Translations under genes and position numbers: made by a program
Notes under the pieces: model-generated
Databases searched by the model: none
Told to the model about the DNA's origin: nothing
The model's input: only the letters and a program-made list of their open reading frames with translations
Part shown: positions 25,427-34,806 of the stretch, piece after piece
Position numbering within the stretch: position 1 is the first letter of the stretch
Layout: the number at the start of each line of letters is the position of its first letter
Source of the DNA: Dehalococcoidia bacterium
GTDB lineage: Bacteria > Chloroflexota > Dehalococcoidia > DSTF01 > JACRBR01
NCBI GenBank assembly: GCA_021731085.1
Contig: JAKFYB010000028.1
Coordinates: 1 to 56,272, forward strand
Reading direction: 5' to 3'
Length of the DNA stretch: 56,272 nt

Positions 25427-26356
25427 ATGCCGAAGAAGTTCCGATTTGCCGTACAGACATCGCGGGGGCGGTCACGCGAGGAGTGGCAGGAGAAGGCGCG
25501 CAAGATCGAAGACCTTGGGTTCTCGTCGCTGCTGATACCCGACCACTTCGACGACCAGTTGGCGCCGATGCCGGCAATGATGGCGGCGGCCGACGCGACG
25601 ACGACGCTGCGTGTCGGCGGACTGGTGCTGGACAACGACTACAAGCACCCGCTGGTGCAGGCTAAGGAGGCGGCGACCCTGGACCTGCTCTCGGGCGGGC
25701 GGCTGGAGCTTGGGCTGGGCGCGGGATGGATGGAGACGGACTACGTCGCGTCCGGTATCCCGTACGACCCGCCAGGCGTGCGCATCAGTCGCTTCGTCGA
25801 GGGCCTCAAGATCATCAAGGGGCTGCTGAGCGATGAGCCGGTGGACTTCGCCGGGAAGTTCTACACGATCAAGAATCACAACGGGACGCCGAAGCCGGTG
25901 CAGAAGCCGGTGCCGATCCTGATCGGCGGCGGTGGCAAGCGTGTGCTCTCGATCGCGGGACGCGAAGCCAACATCATCAGCGTGAACTACAACCTCGCTC
26001 CGGGCGCGGTCAACGCTGAAGTGATGGGCACCGGCGACGAGGCATCGACGCGGGAGAAGCTCGGCTGGATCCGCGCCGCGGCTGGCGATCGCTTCGACGA
26101 GATCGAACTCAGCGTGACAGTGTTCGTGTCGATCGTGACGGACGACCGCAACACCGTCGTCGAACGGATGGCAGGCGGCATGAACACGACGCCGGACGCC
26201 GTGCTTGCGTCACCGCACAATACGATCGGCAGCGTCGATCAGATCGTCGAAGCGTTGCAGGAGCGCCGCGAGTCGTTCGGTTTCAGCTACATCGCGTTCT
26301 CCGGCGATCGGTTCGAGGCGCTGGCGCCCGTGGTCAAGAAGCTCGCCGGGACGTAG
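25427..26356 (+). CDS. LLM-class F420-dependent oxidoreductase
   Basis: 309 residues of the luciferase-like monooxygenase TIM-barrel family. Family hallmarks: FSSLLIPDHFDDQLAPMPAM, LRVGGLVLDNDYKHP, EAATLDLLSGGRLELGLGAG, and PVPILIGGGGKRVLSIAGR. The overall form matches the F420 rather than FMN branch, so the likely cofactor is coenzyme F420. Substrate unknown. A TAAGGAG ribosome site lies 7 nt upstream. Divergent from tyrS with about 80 nt between. Confidence 0.92.
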   Translation: MPKKFRFAVQTSRGRSREEWQEKARKIEDLGFSSLLIPDHFDDQLAPMPAMMAAADATTTLRVGGLVLDNDYKHPLVQAKEAATLDLLSGGRLELGLGAGWMETDYVASGIPYDPPGVRISRFVEGLKIIKGLLSDEPVDFAGKFYTIKNHNGTPKPVQKPVPILIGGGGKRVLSIAGREANIISVNYNLAPGAVNAEVMGTGDEASTREKLGWIRAAAGDRFDEIELSVTVFVSIVTDDRNTVVERMAGGMNTTPDAVLASPHNTIGSVDQIVEALQERRESFGFSYIAFSGDRFEALAPVVKKLAGT

Positions 26357-26368
26357 GGCAGGTGGCCA

Positions 26369-26770
26369 CTACGACGAGGTCGTCGCCGAGGCTTCGGCGT
26401 GCAGCGCGCACGCCCACCGCCCGTCTTCCTTGCGGACCCAGACAGAGGTGTCGTAGGTCTCGCTCGTTTCGCCGGCAGGCTTCTCCGATGACAGCTTGTA
26501 GGCGATGACCGCTGTATTCTCGTCGATCGACAGAACTTCGACGCTGCTGTCGTCGACTGTGTAGGTCGTCTTCCCGTCGTGCTGCTTAGCCATGTCGCCG
26601 GCGGCTTGCGCGTCGAAGCGCTGCACGCCCTGCGGGCCCAGGACGATGCATTCGTCCGCCGTAAGTCGAGCGACGCTGGCGCTGTCGCGCTTCTTGACAG
26701 CCTCGTAGTAGGCGCGTTCTTGCTCCAGAATCTCGTCCGCGATGGTCGGTGCCGTGGTTTGTGCGTTCAT
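26369..26770 (-). CDS. DUF4440/SnoaL-like (NTF2 fold) protein
   Basis: 133 residues starting MNAQTTAP with GAAAGGAG upstream. The helix AYYEAVKKRDSASVARLTADE followed by beta strands ending in WVRKEDGRWACALHAEA is the NTF2-like cone fold seen in DUF4440 proteins. Such proteins bind small molecules or act as isomerases; no specific active site can be assigned. It is convergent with the F420 oxidoreductase gene (12-nt gap). Confidence 0.85.
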   Translation of the reverse strand: MNAQTTAPTIADEILEQERAYYEAVKKRDSASVARLTADECIVLGPQGVQRFDAQAAGDMAKQHDGKTTYTVDDSSVEVLSIDENTAVIAYKLSSEKPAGETSETYDTSVWVRKEDGRWACALHAEASATTSS

Positions 26771-26888
26771 GTCTGTGCTCCTTTCGAGACAACAGCATGA
26801 CGCGGGCAGAGTGACAGGCCGATAAGACGCCGCCAGCGATAATCGTGCGAATTCGTGTCATTCGGGATGGGGCGTATGTTCGGCTGAG

Positions 26889-27281
26889 CTAGAAGAGATC
26901 GACGCGCTGCATCTGTGGCCGTTCGGCCTCCGGGTGGAATTCGCGCCAGATTTCTCGCGCCAGCATGTCGAGGTCTTTGTGTTCGCCGAAGACGTAGCCG
27001 TCGCTTGCGTCGAAGTGGATTAGGACCTTCTCGACGATCCATTCGCCCTGGCGCTCCCACCAGATCTTCGGGATCTCGCTGGAGCTGTGGCCACGCGCTT
27101 GTACGTACGGGCTTGTATCGAGAACGAAGCGTGCGAACTCCAGCGGGTCGCCCTGGTCGAACGTCCAGCGGACGTGCTTGCAGAGCCTGCCGGGTTCGTT
27201 CGGCTGTGCGCAGATCGGACAGCGGACTGGTGCGCCGGCGTCCGCGTTGCCGCCTTCTACTTGCGAGATGATCGTCCCCAT
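26889..27281 (-). CDS. Hypothetical protein with an N-terminal zinc-ribbon-like motif
   Basis: Start set at MGTIISQVEGG because GGAGGCTC lies just upstream; the longer frame adds 12 residues. 130 residues. CPICAQPNEPGRLCKHVRW near residue 20 gives C-x2-C and a later C-x-H, probably a zinc site. The rest is a mixed alpha/beta domain (EIPKIWWERQGEWIVEKVLI). I do not recognise the family. It is transcribed away from the neighbouring LLM gene's stop, in the same direction. Confidence 0.65.
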   Translation of the reverse strand: MGTIISQVEGGNADAGAPVRCPICAQPNEPGRLCKHVRWTFDQGDPLEFARFVLDTSPYVQARGHSSSEIPKIWWERQGEWIVEKVLIHFDASDGYVFGEHKDLDMLAREIWREFHPEAERPQMQRVDLF

Positions 27282-27374
27282 CTGAGCCTCCGCGCCTCGC
27301 CCACATCGAAGTCGCACAGGATCAAACGCCGGGGGTGTTCGGCCGTTTCGGCGGCGAGACGACGAGCGTCAAGA

Positions 27375-28268
27375 TCAGGGTTGAATGGCCTTCAGGTGCT
27401 TGGCGGCGAAGCCTTCGAGTACGGGAATGGGGTTCATCAGGTGCTTTGGGTGAACGCCGACGATGGCGTGCGAGACGCCCATCTCCTGCAACTTCGCCAG
27501 CCCTTCCGTCGTCTGCTCGAAGGAGTTGGGGTTGAGTGCCGCGACGCCTTCAACGGCAATCTTCAGTTTCGACGGATCGCGACCGACCTTTTCGGCCGCT
27601 GTGCGCGCGACTTCCCAGTCCTGCTTGATCGTCGGGAACGACTTGGGCGTCGCGAGCCATCCGTCGGCGTACTTGCCGACGCGCTCGACTTGCTTGAGGC
27701 TCTCGCCGCCGAGCCAGATGGGGATGCCCTCAGGGTTCACGGGCTTCGGGTTGCAGGCCCAGTCGACGCACTCATAGAACTCACCCTTGAAGTTGACGAA
27801 CTCTTCCGTCCAGAGTTGGCGGACAAGTTGCAGGCACTCGTCCATGCGCTTACCACGCCGCTCCCACGGCACGCCGAGCACCTCGAACTCCTGCTTCCAC
27901 CAGCCGACGCCGGCGCCGAGGATGAATCGCCCGCCCGACAGGTGGTCGATCGTGGCCATGATCTTGGCGTGGAGGACGGGCTGGCGCATCGGCAGGACGA
28001 GGACGGACGTGCCAATCTTGGCGTTCTTCGTGATGCCGGCGAGCCATGCGCAGAGTGTCAGCGGCTCGAGGAAGTCGAGTGTGGGCGGGAAGCCCAGGCT
28101 GCCATCGGGAGAGTACGGGTACTTCGACTGCTGCTCCTTCTGGAGGACGACATGGTCGTACACCCACAGGCTGTCGAAGCCAGCGTCATCCGCGGCTTTC
28201 GCGAACGCGCCTACTGACTCGCGCGAGGCCAAAGGTCCGACCTGGGGGACGTGAATGCCGATTTCCAT
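27375..28268 (-). CDS. LLM-class F420-dependent oxidoreductase
   Basis: Start at MEIGIHVPQVGPL with AGGAGG 6 nt upstream; the longer frame adds eight residues. About 297 residues. The TIM-barrel LLM motifs are clear: FDSLWVYDHV, AKIGTSVLVLPMRQPVLHAK, IDHLSGGRFILGAGVGWWKQEF and GIPIWLGGESLKQVERVGKY. The form matches F420-utilising members. It is only distantly similar to the other LLM protein in the window, so they probably have different substrates. Confidence 0.92.
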   Translation of the reverse strand: MEIGIHVPQVGPLASRESVGAFAKAADDAGFDSLWVYDHVVLQKEQQSKYPYSPDGSLGFPPTLDFLEPLTLCAWLAGITKNAKIGTSVLVLPMRQPVLHAKIMATIDHLSGGRFILGAGVGWWKQEFEVLGVPWERRGKRMDECLQLVRQLWTEEFVNFKGEFYECVDWACNPKPVNPEGIPIWLGGESLKQVERVGKYADGWLATPKSFPTIKQDWEVARTAAEKVGRDPSKLKIAVEGVAALNPNSFEQTTEGLAKLQEMGVSHAIVGVHPKHLMNPIPVLEGFAAKHLKAIQP

Positions 28269-28380
28269 GTGAGCCTCCTGTGGCCTGGCCAACGCATGGC
28301 CATCAGTATTGTGGGGAGACAGTATCCGTTCGAGGGCTTATGATCGATGGGCGCCGAAGCGCGAACAGGAGACCATCACC

Positions 28381-29187
28381 ATGCCACACGCGAACGTCAA
28401 CGGCATCGACATCTACTTCGAGACACACGGGAGCGACGGCGAGCCACTCGTCTTCGTGCACGGGTATACGGGCGACTTGTCCGACTGGCGGCATCAGGTC
28501 GCGGAGTTCGGGCGGACACACTGCGTGCTGGTGGTGGACAATCGCGGCCACGGACGCTCGCACTCGCCGAGCGAGCGCGAGACGTACAACGTGTTGCAGA
28601 TGGCGAGCGACCTCGAAGGCGTGATCTCCGGGGTCGGGTTCGAGCGGTACCACCTTGTCGGGCACTCGATGGGCGGCGCGATCTCACAGGAGATCGCACT
28701 GAAGAGCCCGGGACGCCTCATGTCGTTGACGATCGAGGACAGCGGGCACTCGTTCGAGATGAACCCAAACGTGCTGCAATTCCTCGAGAAACGCTACGAG
28801 ATCGCCGAGCAGCAGGGGATGGAAGCCGTGGCGAACTTGCCGGGCTTGCCGCCGCCCCCGCACGGGACGGCAGCGAGGAAGGCAGAAGAGAAGGCGCGGC
28901 TATCGCGGATGTCCGTCGACGGCTTCGTAGGAGCGTGGCGCGGGCTCACGTCGTGGCGCGGCACGACGGACCGCATCCAAAACGTCACGACACCGACACT
29001 CGTGATCTGTGGTGAGCTGGATGGTGCGCTCGTGCCGCAAGCAACCAGCCTCGCCGAAAAGATCCCTGGCGCCGTGCTGGAGATGATCCCGGAGGCCGGC
29101 CACTCCCCACAGTTCGAGCGCCCGGACTTGTTCAACGCGGCGCTGCGCAAGCATCTCGATCGCAACGCTGGCGGTGGGGCCAAGTAG
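28381..29187 (+). CDS. Alpha/beta hydrolase
   Basis: Start at MPHANVNGID; the longer frame adds 24 residues that do not belong to the fold. AGGAG lies 11 nt upstream. 268 residues. The oxyanion strand LVFVHGYTGD, the nucleophile elbow GHSMGGA, the acid region CGELDGALVPQ and the catalytic His in EAGHSPQFE complete an alpha/beta hydrolase triad. Probably an esterase, lactonase or C-C hydrolase; the substrate cannot be told. No signal peptide, so cytosolic. Confidence 0.92.
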   Translation: MPHANVNGIDIYFETHGSDGEPLVFVHGYTGDLSDWRHQVAEFGRTHCVLVVDNRGHGRSHSPSERETYNVLQMASDLEGVISGVGFERYHLVGHSMGGAISQEIALKSPGRLMSLTIEDSGHSFEMNPNVLQFLEKRYEIAEQQGMEAVANLPGLPPPPHGTAARKAEEKARLSRMSVDGFVGAWRGLTSWRGTTDRIQNVTTPTLVICGELDGALVPQATSLAEKIPGAVLEMIPEAGHSPQFERPDLFNAALRKHLDRNAGGGAK

Positions 29188-29210
29188 GCCACGAAGCTAC
29201 CCAAGCACGG

Positions 29211-29903
29211 TCATACCTCAGAGAGTGCCGAGACAGCGAAGAGTGTCGCGAACTGGCGGCACCAGACGATGGCGTTGGCGTACTGCGCGACGTCAGTGCC
29301 GGGCGGGATCTCGTAGTTGAACGCACCATCGGTCGCTTTGAGTTCACCGAGATTGATCGCGCCATCGATCGATTCGCCCGACGGATCCGGCGTCAGGTAC
29401 ACGAAGAGGTCGGGCCCGTTGCGGACAGAGAAGTCCTCGACGCGCAGGGTGTACGTGCCGGGCGCCGTTTCGATGAGTTGCACGGTGCCGCGGCCGAAGT
29501 GAAAGTCGTCTGCGCCGACGAAGGATCCGGCGTGCGTCCGGCGTGGGAAGACGGCTGCAGTGGGTTCGGCCGTGGTCGAAGCCGGCGGGGCGGTCGCTGG
29601 TGCGGTTGGGCTTCGCGCTGCCGGTGTGGGCATGCTGGCGGCCTCGAGCGGGCTGGCCTCTTCGAGGTACGAACGCTGCCACAGGGGCGAGAGTGTGTAC
29701 CAACCCGCTGCGAACAAGACAGCGCAGGCCGGGATGGCGATGACGGCGGTTCTGACGGGGTTGCGCGCGACTGCGCGGTGCCAGCCGCGCTTCCAGGCGA
29801 AGGCCACTAAGGCCACTGCGCAAGCGACAAGTACGGCCGCGATCAGCCATCGATATGGGTATAGGTCGGACAGCCCACGCTCGATATCGCCGAAGACTTC
29901 CAC
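29211..29903 (-). CDS. DM13-domain membrane protein
   Basis: Begins with GTG behind GGAGG; 230 residues. Two N-terminal membrane segments (WLIAAVLVACAVALVAFAW and TAVIAIPACAVLFAAGWYTL) are followed by a Pro/Ala/Thr linker, then a DM13 domain (about residues 122-230: FVGADDFHFGRGTVQLIE, YTLRVEDFSVRNGPDLFVYL, WCRQFATLFAVSAL). DM13 domains are extracytoplasmic and have a conserved Cys proposed to act in redox or electron transfer; one Cys is present in VWCRQF. Exact role unknown. Confidence 0.9.
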   Translation of the reverse strand: MEVFGDIERGLSDLYPYRWLIAAVLVACAVALVAFAWKRGWHRAVARNPVRTAVIAIPACAVLFAAGWYTLSPLWQRSYLEEASPLEAASMPTPAARSPTAPATAPPASTTAEPTAAVFPRRTHAGSFVGADDFHFGRGTVQLIETAPGTYTLRVEDFSVRNGPDLFVYLTPDPSGESIDGAINLGELKATDGAFNYEIPPGTDVAQYANAIVWCRQFATLFAVSALSEV

Positions 29904-30040
29904 GCTGTCCTCCGTTGTCAGCGACGCACACCGTCACCGACGAGATACGCCACCGCAGACCTAGCGGTTCTGCGGGGCTCATTGATGGTGTCGGGCGGGA
30001 GGTAGGCGTTACACGCGGCGGCTGTTGGCGGCTCCTGCCA

Positions 30041-30754
30041 CTATTCGGCGGAGGCGTCCTTATGGCCGTCGGGGACAAACATATAGCCAATGCCCTGGAA
30101 CGTCTTGATGAGCGTGGGCTTCGAGGGATCTTCTTCGAGCTTCTTGCGGAGGCGGGATACCCAGACGCGGAGATATTGCAGGTCGTCGCGATATTCGGGC
30201 CCCCAGACCTTGCTGAGGAGTTCGGCGTTGAGCATGACCTTGCCCGGGTACGACGCCATGTGCTGGAGCAGCATCCACTCTGTGCGGGTGAGTGAGACGA
30301 GTTCGTCGTTGCGCTTCACCAGCCGACGGTTGAGGTCGACCTCAATCGCGCCTGCTTTGACGATGCTTTCGATGGTGTTGGGCCCGCTTGCGCGGCGGAG
30401 GACGGCGCGGACACGGGCACTGAGTTCGTCAGGGCTGAAGGGCTTGGCGACGTAGTCGTCGGCGCCCATTTCGAGGCCGCGCACTTTGTCGGTTTCGCTG
30501 CCCTTCGCGGTGAGGAGGATGACGGGCAGCGGGCCCCGTTCTCGCAGGCGGCGCATAAGTTCGAGGCCGTCCATTTCCGGCATGACGATGTCGAGGAGAG
30601 CGATGTCGGGTTGTTGTTCGGTTGCCGCTTGTAGGGCTTCTTCGCCGCCGCTAGCCGTGATGACACGAAAGCCCTGCGTCGTAAGCTCAAGCTTGATCAG
30701 GCGCAGGATGCCCGGCTCATCGTCTACAGCTAACACCAGTGGATCCGTGCTCAT
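30041..30754 (-). CDS. OmpR/KdpE-family response regulator
   Basis: The start at MSTDPLVLAVDDEPG overlaps the kinase stop by four bases (ATGA) and has GAGGAGG upstream; the much longer frame upstream is a shadow. 237 residues. The receiver has acidic D11-D12, phospho-acceptor D55 (LLDIVMPEMDG), T (LLTAKG) and K (AKPF). The C-terminal winged helix (LTRTEWMLLQHMASYPGKVM, DDLQYLRVWVSRLRKKL, GIGYMFVP) is the OmpR type. It is encoded with its kinase; its targets are unknown. Sequence is nearest the KdpE branch, but no kdp genes are nearby. Confidence 0.95.
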   Translation of the reverse strand: MSTDPLVLAVDDEPGILRLIKLELTTQGFRVITASGGEEALQAATEQQPDIALLDIVMPEMDGLELMRRLRERGPLPVILLTAKGSETDKVRGLEMGADDYVAKPFSPDELSARVRAVLRRASGPNTIESIVKAGAIEVDLNRRLVKRNDELVSLTRTEWMLLQHMASYPGKVMLNAELLSKVWGPEYRDDLQYLRVWVSRLRKKLEEDPSKPTLIKTFQGIGYMFVPDGHKDASAE

Positions 30755-31929
30755 GCGGCGTCCTCCTCTATGGGCAAGGTGAATCCGACTTCGGCGCCGC
30801 CACCCTCGCGGTTGCGGGCCCAGATGATACCGCCCTGCGTTTCGACGAGGCGTCGTGCGACCGCGAGTCCCATGCCTGCGCCGGGCGCGTAGTCGGCTGT
30901 TTCTGGCGAGCGATAGAAAGTCTCGAAGATGCGGTCGACTTCGCCCTTGATCCCAACGCCTGCGTCGCACACCCGTACGGAAAGAGTTGTTTCATCATGG
31001 CGCGCCATGTGAATGTCGATGGGCGCACCGGAAGGGCTGTATTTTTCGGCGTTGATGACGAGATTGCGCAAAATGTGCAGTACGTATGTTTCGTCTCCGC
31101 AGGCGGGGACTCCGGCCGAAGAGTCATGCACACGAATCTGTGTTTCGGGATATCGGTTGCGGTGCTCGGTTGCAGCTTTGTCGACGACGCGCCCCAAGGA
31201 AATGGGTTCGATGTCGGCCTTGCCGTGCTCTTCGATGCGCGCCAGCACAAACATGTTATCGATGAGCTGCTGAAGGCGCAGGGCCTCGCGCTCGACATCC
31301 GTCATCACTGCGACGATTTGTTCCCGCGGAAGCTCGCGTATCTGACGCTGAAGTACGCTGGCGTTGCCGTAGATGGTGGTTACCGGCGTGCGCAGCTCGT
31401 GCGACACCATCGCCAGAAACTCGTCCTTGGCGGCGTTGGCACGGCGCAGCTCTTCGGACATTTGCCGCATGTCGTCTTCGGCGACGCGGCGGTCGTGCAC
31501 ATCGACTGACACGCCGACCCAACCTTCGATCTCGTCATCGGCGTTGCGCAAGGGCGCCGTGCGCGTGAGGTACCAGCGATAGACGCCATCGTGGCGGCGG
31601 ATGCGGTACTCCGACGAAAAAGGCTTTAGGGTTTGGATTTCTGCCATCCACCGCTCGCTGCCGGCGGCAACGTCCTCGGGGTGGATCAGGTCCACCCAGC
31701 GCGACCCTTGCAGGTCGCCCATCTGCACGCCGCAGTAATCGAGAAGTTCGTCGTTGCAGTACACAACGTCGCCATCCGCAGACGTTGTGAGCACGAGTGC
31801 AGGCATCGCTTCGGCGAGCGCCTTGTAGAGTCGGGGGCTGGACTCGACAGACTGGCGGCTGATGGTGGATGAATCGGGGGCGGAAGGACTGAAGGGTACG
31901 TCGTCCGACCTTGCTTGTTGGCTACCCAT
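30751..31929 (-). CDS. Soluble PAS-domain histidine kinase
   Basis: 392 residues without membrane segments. A PAS domain (about 33-150: ALVLTTSADGDVVYCNDELL, with the PAC part RWYLTRTAPLRN) is followed by a dimerisation domain with the phospho-acceptor H177 in VSHELRTPV, and an ATPase domain with N-box NLVINAEKYSP, G1 VCDAGVGI and G2 GAGMGLAVARRL. It senses a cytosolic signal and phosphorylates the overlapping response regulator. The G2 box and all catalytic boxes are complete. Confidence 0.95.
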   Translation of the reverse strand: MGSQQARSDDVPFSPSAPDSSTISRQSVESSPRLYKALAEAMPALVLTTSADGDVVYCNDELLDYCGVQMGDLQGSRWVDLIHPEDVAAGSERWMAEIQTLKPFSSEYRIRRHDGVYRWYLTRTAPLRNADDEIEGWVGVSVDVHDRRVAEDDMRQMSEELRRANAAKDEFLAMVSHELRTPVTTIYGNASVLQRQIRELPREQIVAVMTDVEREALRLQQLIDNMFVLARIEEHGKADIEPISLGRVVDKAATEHRNRYPETQIRVHDSSAGVPACGDETYVLHILRNLVINAEKYSPSGAPIDIHMARHDETTLSVRVCDAGVGIKGEVDRIFETFYRSPETADYAPGAGMGLAVARRLVETQGGIIWARNREGGGAEVGFTLPIEEDAA

Positions 31930-32172
31930 CGACGACTATCCCCGGCGAACACGCTCCCTGCCTGGTGCTCCCCACCAAGCTTCGACTCAGATGCTAACAA
32001 CGCATCGGCCCAAGTCTCCCTCGGTATCGGTAGGAACTGCTTGCAGTTCTATTACAACCACGCGCGGCGGCTCACGGTCCAGGGGTTGTCAGCCGGACGC
32101 GCGAACGCTTGAGGCAATATGGACGCGTGGGATACCATGGAGGCCGCTAGCACGTTCTGTGTTCGCTCGCGC

Positions 32173-32247
32173 TCCTCGGTAGCTCAATGGTAGAGCATGC
32201 GGCTGTTAACCGCAGGGTTGTAGGTTCGAGTCCTGCCCGGGGAGCCA
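32173..32247 (+). tRNA. tRNA-Asn(GTT)
   Basis: A full cloverleaf of 75 nt: acceptor TCCTCGG pairs with CCGGGGA (one T-G pair), D-arm AGCTCAATGGTAGAGCA, anticodon stem TGCGG/CCGCA around CTGTTAA (anticodon GTT), 5-nt T-stem with loop TTCGAGT, discriminator G and encoded CCA. A possible promoter with TTGAGG lies around 32107-32130. Confidence 0.97.
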
Positions 32248-32367
32248 TCTTTTCTCTTCGTCATTCAAGGTCTTCTCACCTCGGCGTTTCGCGTCGCCTT
32301 GTCGCTGGCTATACTCGGGCGATTTCAACATTGAAGCCGGCCCGCCCGGCATGGAGGACTAACGAGC

Positions 32368-32580
32368 ATGGCCGTCAAGTGGAGCAAGGTCGCCCCGTAC
32401 ATCGAGAACGGGTTGGCGTCGCGGGGCAATATCGAGCGGTCGAGCATCGTTGATGCGGCATATGACGAGGCGGCGGACGACGATGTCGTCGACGCGATCG
32501 ATACGCTGGGCTCGCGCATCTTCATGACCGTCGAGGAGACGAAGGCGTTTCTGCTGTCTCAGGGCGCCGTCGAGGAATAG
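32368..32580 (+). CDS. Small helical protein (DUF2795-like)
   Basis: 70 residues, ATG with GGAGG 10 nt upstream. The sequence is acidic and helical, with DDDVVDAIDTLGSRIFMTVEE near the C-terminus. It resembles small DUF2795-type proteins, often of 60-100 residues, though I hold this loosely. It overlaps the convergent EamA gene by 22 nt at the 3' end. Confidence 0.65.
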   Translation: MAVKWSKVAPYIENGLASRGNIERSSIVDAAYDEAADDDVVDAIDTLGSRIFMTVEETKAFLLSQGAVEE

Positions 32581-33527
32581 GCGTCTTCAGGCTGCACACC
32601 GGCGGCCGTTGGCGCGACTGACACGACTTCCGTCGGGCTCGACGGTCGCTTGAGCACCATCGTCGCGATCGCGGCGAGGGTGACGGCGCCGCCGATGATC
32701 TGCACCGGGCCGAGCGCTTCGCCAAGCATGAGCCAGGCGGCGATCGAGGCGACCACCGGAACGCCCAGCAGCATCAGCGACGAGAGCGAGACATCGACGT
32801 ATCGCTGCGCCCACCCGACCACCATCTGCCCCATCGTCCCTGACACGAGCGCGAAAAACAGCACGATGGCCCAGTCTTGCATGCTGAGGCCAACGAGTTC
32901 CTCCGGCCGCGCGAAGATGGCGGGTATCACGACGATGGCGGCCGCGATGTGCACCAGCGTCATATATTCGAGCGTGCCGCTGGTGGCGCGGACGCGCTTG
33001 GTTACGAGGAAGTACACGGTGAACGTCAGCACGGCGGCGACGGCGAGCGCGTCACCGAGCGGATTCCACTCAGGGGTGCCGGCGGATCCGACGATCACGA
33101 TCGAGACGCCGAGCATCGCGACGATCACGCACGCGATGTCGATGGGTCGCACCACCTCGCCGAAAAGGCGGCCAGCGACGACGAGCACGATGGCAGGTTG
33201 CAAGGCGCCGATGAGCGTGGCGTTGGCAACGGTTGTGAGCTTGATCGAGAACACGAAGCACAGCACGTTGACACCGAAGAGCGCACCGGCGAGGAGCCCA
33301 AGCTTCAACGAGTCACCGCGCAGTGAGCGTCCGTTTGCGCGGACGATGGCGATGAGGACCGCGGCGCCGATGGAGAGACGGTAGAAGGCGAGTGCCTCGC
33401 CGCTGACGTCGGCGGACTTGATGAGCGGGCTGACGAGACCCCATGTGAGGACGGTCGCCATGATGGCGAACAGGGCCAGCGACGGATCGCCCTCTCGCAC
33501 GCGGGTGACCTGGGCCCGGGCCCTCAT
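32559..33527 (-). CDS. EamA/DMT-family transporter
   Basis: 322 residues with about ten membrane segments arranged as two EamA repeats of five (first starting near ALFAIMATVLTWGLVSPLI, second near PLGDALAVAAVLTFTVYFLV). This is the drug/metabolite transporter superfamily; substrates include amino acids, sugars and other metabolites. Overlaps the convergent small gene, and starts 4 nt after the stop of the upstream hydrolase, suggesting joint transcription with it. Confidence 0.92.
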   Translation of the reverse strand: MRARAQVTRVREGDPSLALFAIMATVLTWGLVSPLIKSADVSGEALAFYRLSIGAAVLIAIVRANGRSLRGDSLKLGLLAGALFGVNVLCFVFSIKLTTVANATLIGALQPAIVLVVAGRLFGEVVRPIDIACVIVAMLGVSIVIVGSAGTPEWNPLGDALAVAAVLTFTVYFLVTKRVRATSGTLEYMTLVHIAAAIVVIPAIFARPEELVGLSMQDWAIVLFFALVSGTMGQMVVGWAQRYVDVSLSSLMLLGVPVVASIAAWLMLGEALGPVQIIGGAVTLAAIATMVLKRPSSPTEVVSVAPTAAGVQPEDAYSSTAP

Positions 33528-33531
33528 TGCC

Positions 33532-34737
33532 TCAATCCCATCGCAACAACAACTGGTACATGCGGAACATGAGACGCGTGGAGTCCATCGTGATGGTGTC
33601 GGGGCGCTGGTTGAGCTTGGGCTCGACGTGCTCGAACAGGCGTAGCTCGTCGAAATGAGCGCGTGGTGTGTCCTCGCCGGCGAGCGCGCGCACTTCGAGA
33701 TCGTCCTTCATGCGCCGCGACTCTGTATACGCGATGTAGGGATCGGCGCGGTCATGGATGATGAAGAGCTCTGCTTCGATGTCGTCGATCACGCTGCTCG
33801 GCGACAGTTTGTGTAGCTCGTCGATCGCGTCCGGCGGAAGCCGCTCGGCGAGCGCTTCGACTTGTGAGAAGTCTCGATTCATCAGGAAGTCGTACGTCGC
33901 CCGGCCTTCATCGCCAAGCTGGTTCTCGTCGATGTCGACGGGCGGGCGATCGAGGAACTGCTGCGTCAGGAGTTCGCGGTCGCGGCTGGTGTCGACGCGG
34001 TCGATGAGCTGGCGCGCGGTAACGCGCTTCGCATGGCGTTTAGGGCTCCAGTCCTCGCTAACATCTTTGTACTCGATGCGATCTGTGGTGATACCGCCGA
34101 AGGCGACGATGGCATCGTAGTAGCCGCCGAACGACACGACGTGGTCGACGTCGGCCGCGATGCGTTCGTCGCCGGCTGCGACGAGGGCAAGCGAGCCGCC
34201 GACGCTGGCACCGAAGAAGCCGATGCGGTCCGGATCGACCTGTTCCACGCCCTGGAGGTACTGGAACTCGGCAACAAGCGCGTCGATCTCCTCCGGCTGG
34301 ATCTGCAGATCGTCGAGGCGGTTGCTGAACGGCACGAGCATGACGACGCCCTTACGGGCGGAGGCTTCGGCGATCCGCACGAGTTGCGGCTCATCGAGGT
34401 CGAGGGGTGGCGCACCCATAGAGAAGACGACGCCGGGCAGATCTTCGCCGTGCTTCGGGATGTAGAGGTCGGCTTCGATCGAACGAGGGCCATCCCGGCT
34501 TTCGTAGTTAATGGTCACGCGCTCGACGGTCGGGACGTCGGAGATGAGTTCCACGAGGCGGAACGGAGCGGGCGGCTGGACGATCATGTCGGGGAGATAG
34601 ATCGCGGCTTCGACTGCGACGCGCCCGCGGTCAGACATCCACAGCAACGCTGGCGTGGCGATGAGGATCACCAGCGCCAACAGCAGCGGCCACGAACGCA
34701 AGAACAACCGGCGCGGATTCAGCCTCGCACCCTCCAT
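33532..34737 (-). CDS. Membrane-anchored alpha/beta hydrolase
   Basis: About 400 residues (the start may be the GTG/ATG at 34746-34743 or the ATG at 34737). A single N-terminal membrane helix (FLRSWPLLLALVILIATPAL) places the rest outside. The domain is a dienelactone hydrolase/acyl-peptidase-like alpha/beta fold: PGVVFSMGAPPLD (oxyanion strand), IGFFGASVGGSLAL (nucleophile Ser), LFIIHDRADPYIAY (acid) and a C-terminal His region. Probably an exported esterase or peptidase of unknown substrate. Confidence 0.85.
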   Translation of the reverse strand: MEGARLNPRRLFLRSWPLLLALVILIATPALLWMSDRGRVAVEAAIYLPDMIVQPPAPFRLVELISDVPTVERVTINYESRDGPRSIEADLYIPKHGEDLPGVVFSMGAPPLDLDEPQLVRIAEASARKGVVMLVPFSNRLDDLQIQPEEIDALVAEFQYLQGVEQVDPDRIGFFGASVGGSLALVAAGDERIAADVDHVVSFGGYYDAIVAFGGITTDRIEYKDVSEDWSPKRHAKRVTARQLIDRVDTSRDRELLTQQFLDRPPVDIDENQLGDEGRATYDFLMNRDFSQVEALAERLPPDAIDELHKLSPSSVIDDIEAELFIIHDRADPYIAYTESRRMKDDLEVRALAGEDTPRAHFDELRLFEHVEPKLNQRPDTITMDSTRLMFRMYQLLLRWD

Positions 34738-34792
34738 CCACATCACAGTCTATCGGGCACTGTTCGTCGCGAATCCGGCCATGTGTCGCCGG

Positions 34793-34798
34793 TATACT
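34793..34798 (+). promoter_or_regulatory. -10-like hexamer (TATACT) of the DUF3105 gene
   Basis: TATACT lies 8 nt before the ATG with no ribosome site between them: a leaderless arrangement. It also helps exclude the long frame that runs through from 34033. Confidence 0.55.
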
Positions 34799-34806
34799 CG
34801 ACGGCT

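Noticed and set aside
34033..34806. Upstream extension of the DUF3105 frame
   Set aside because: It runs antisense to the hydrolase gene and has no ribosome site; the membrane helix begins at the ATG 34807.
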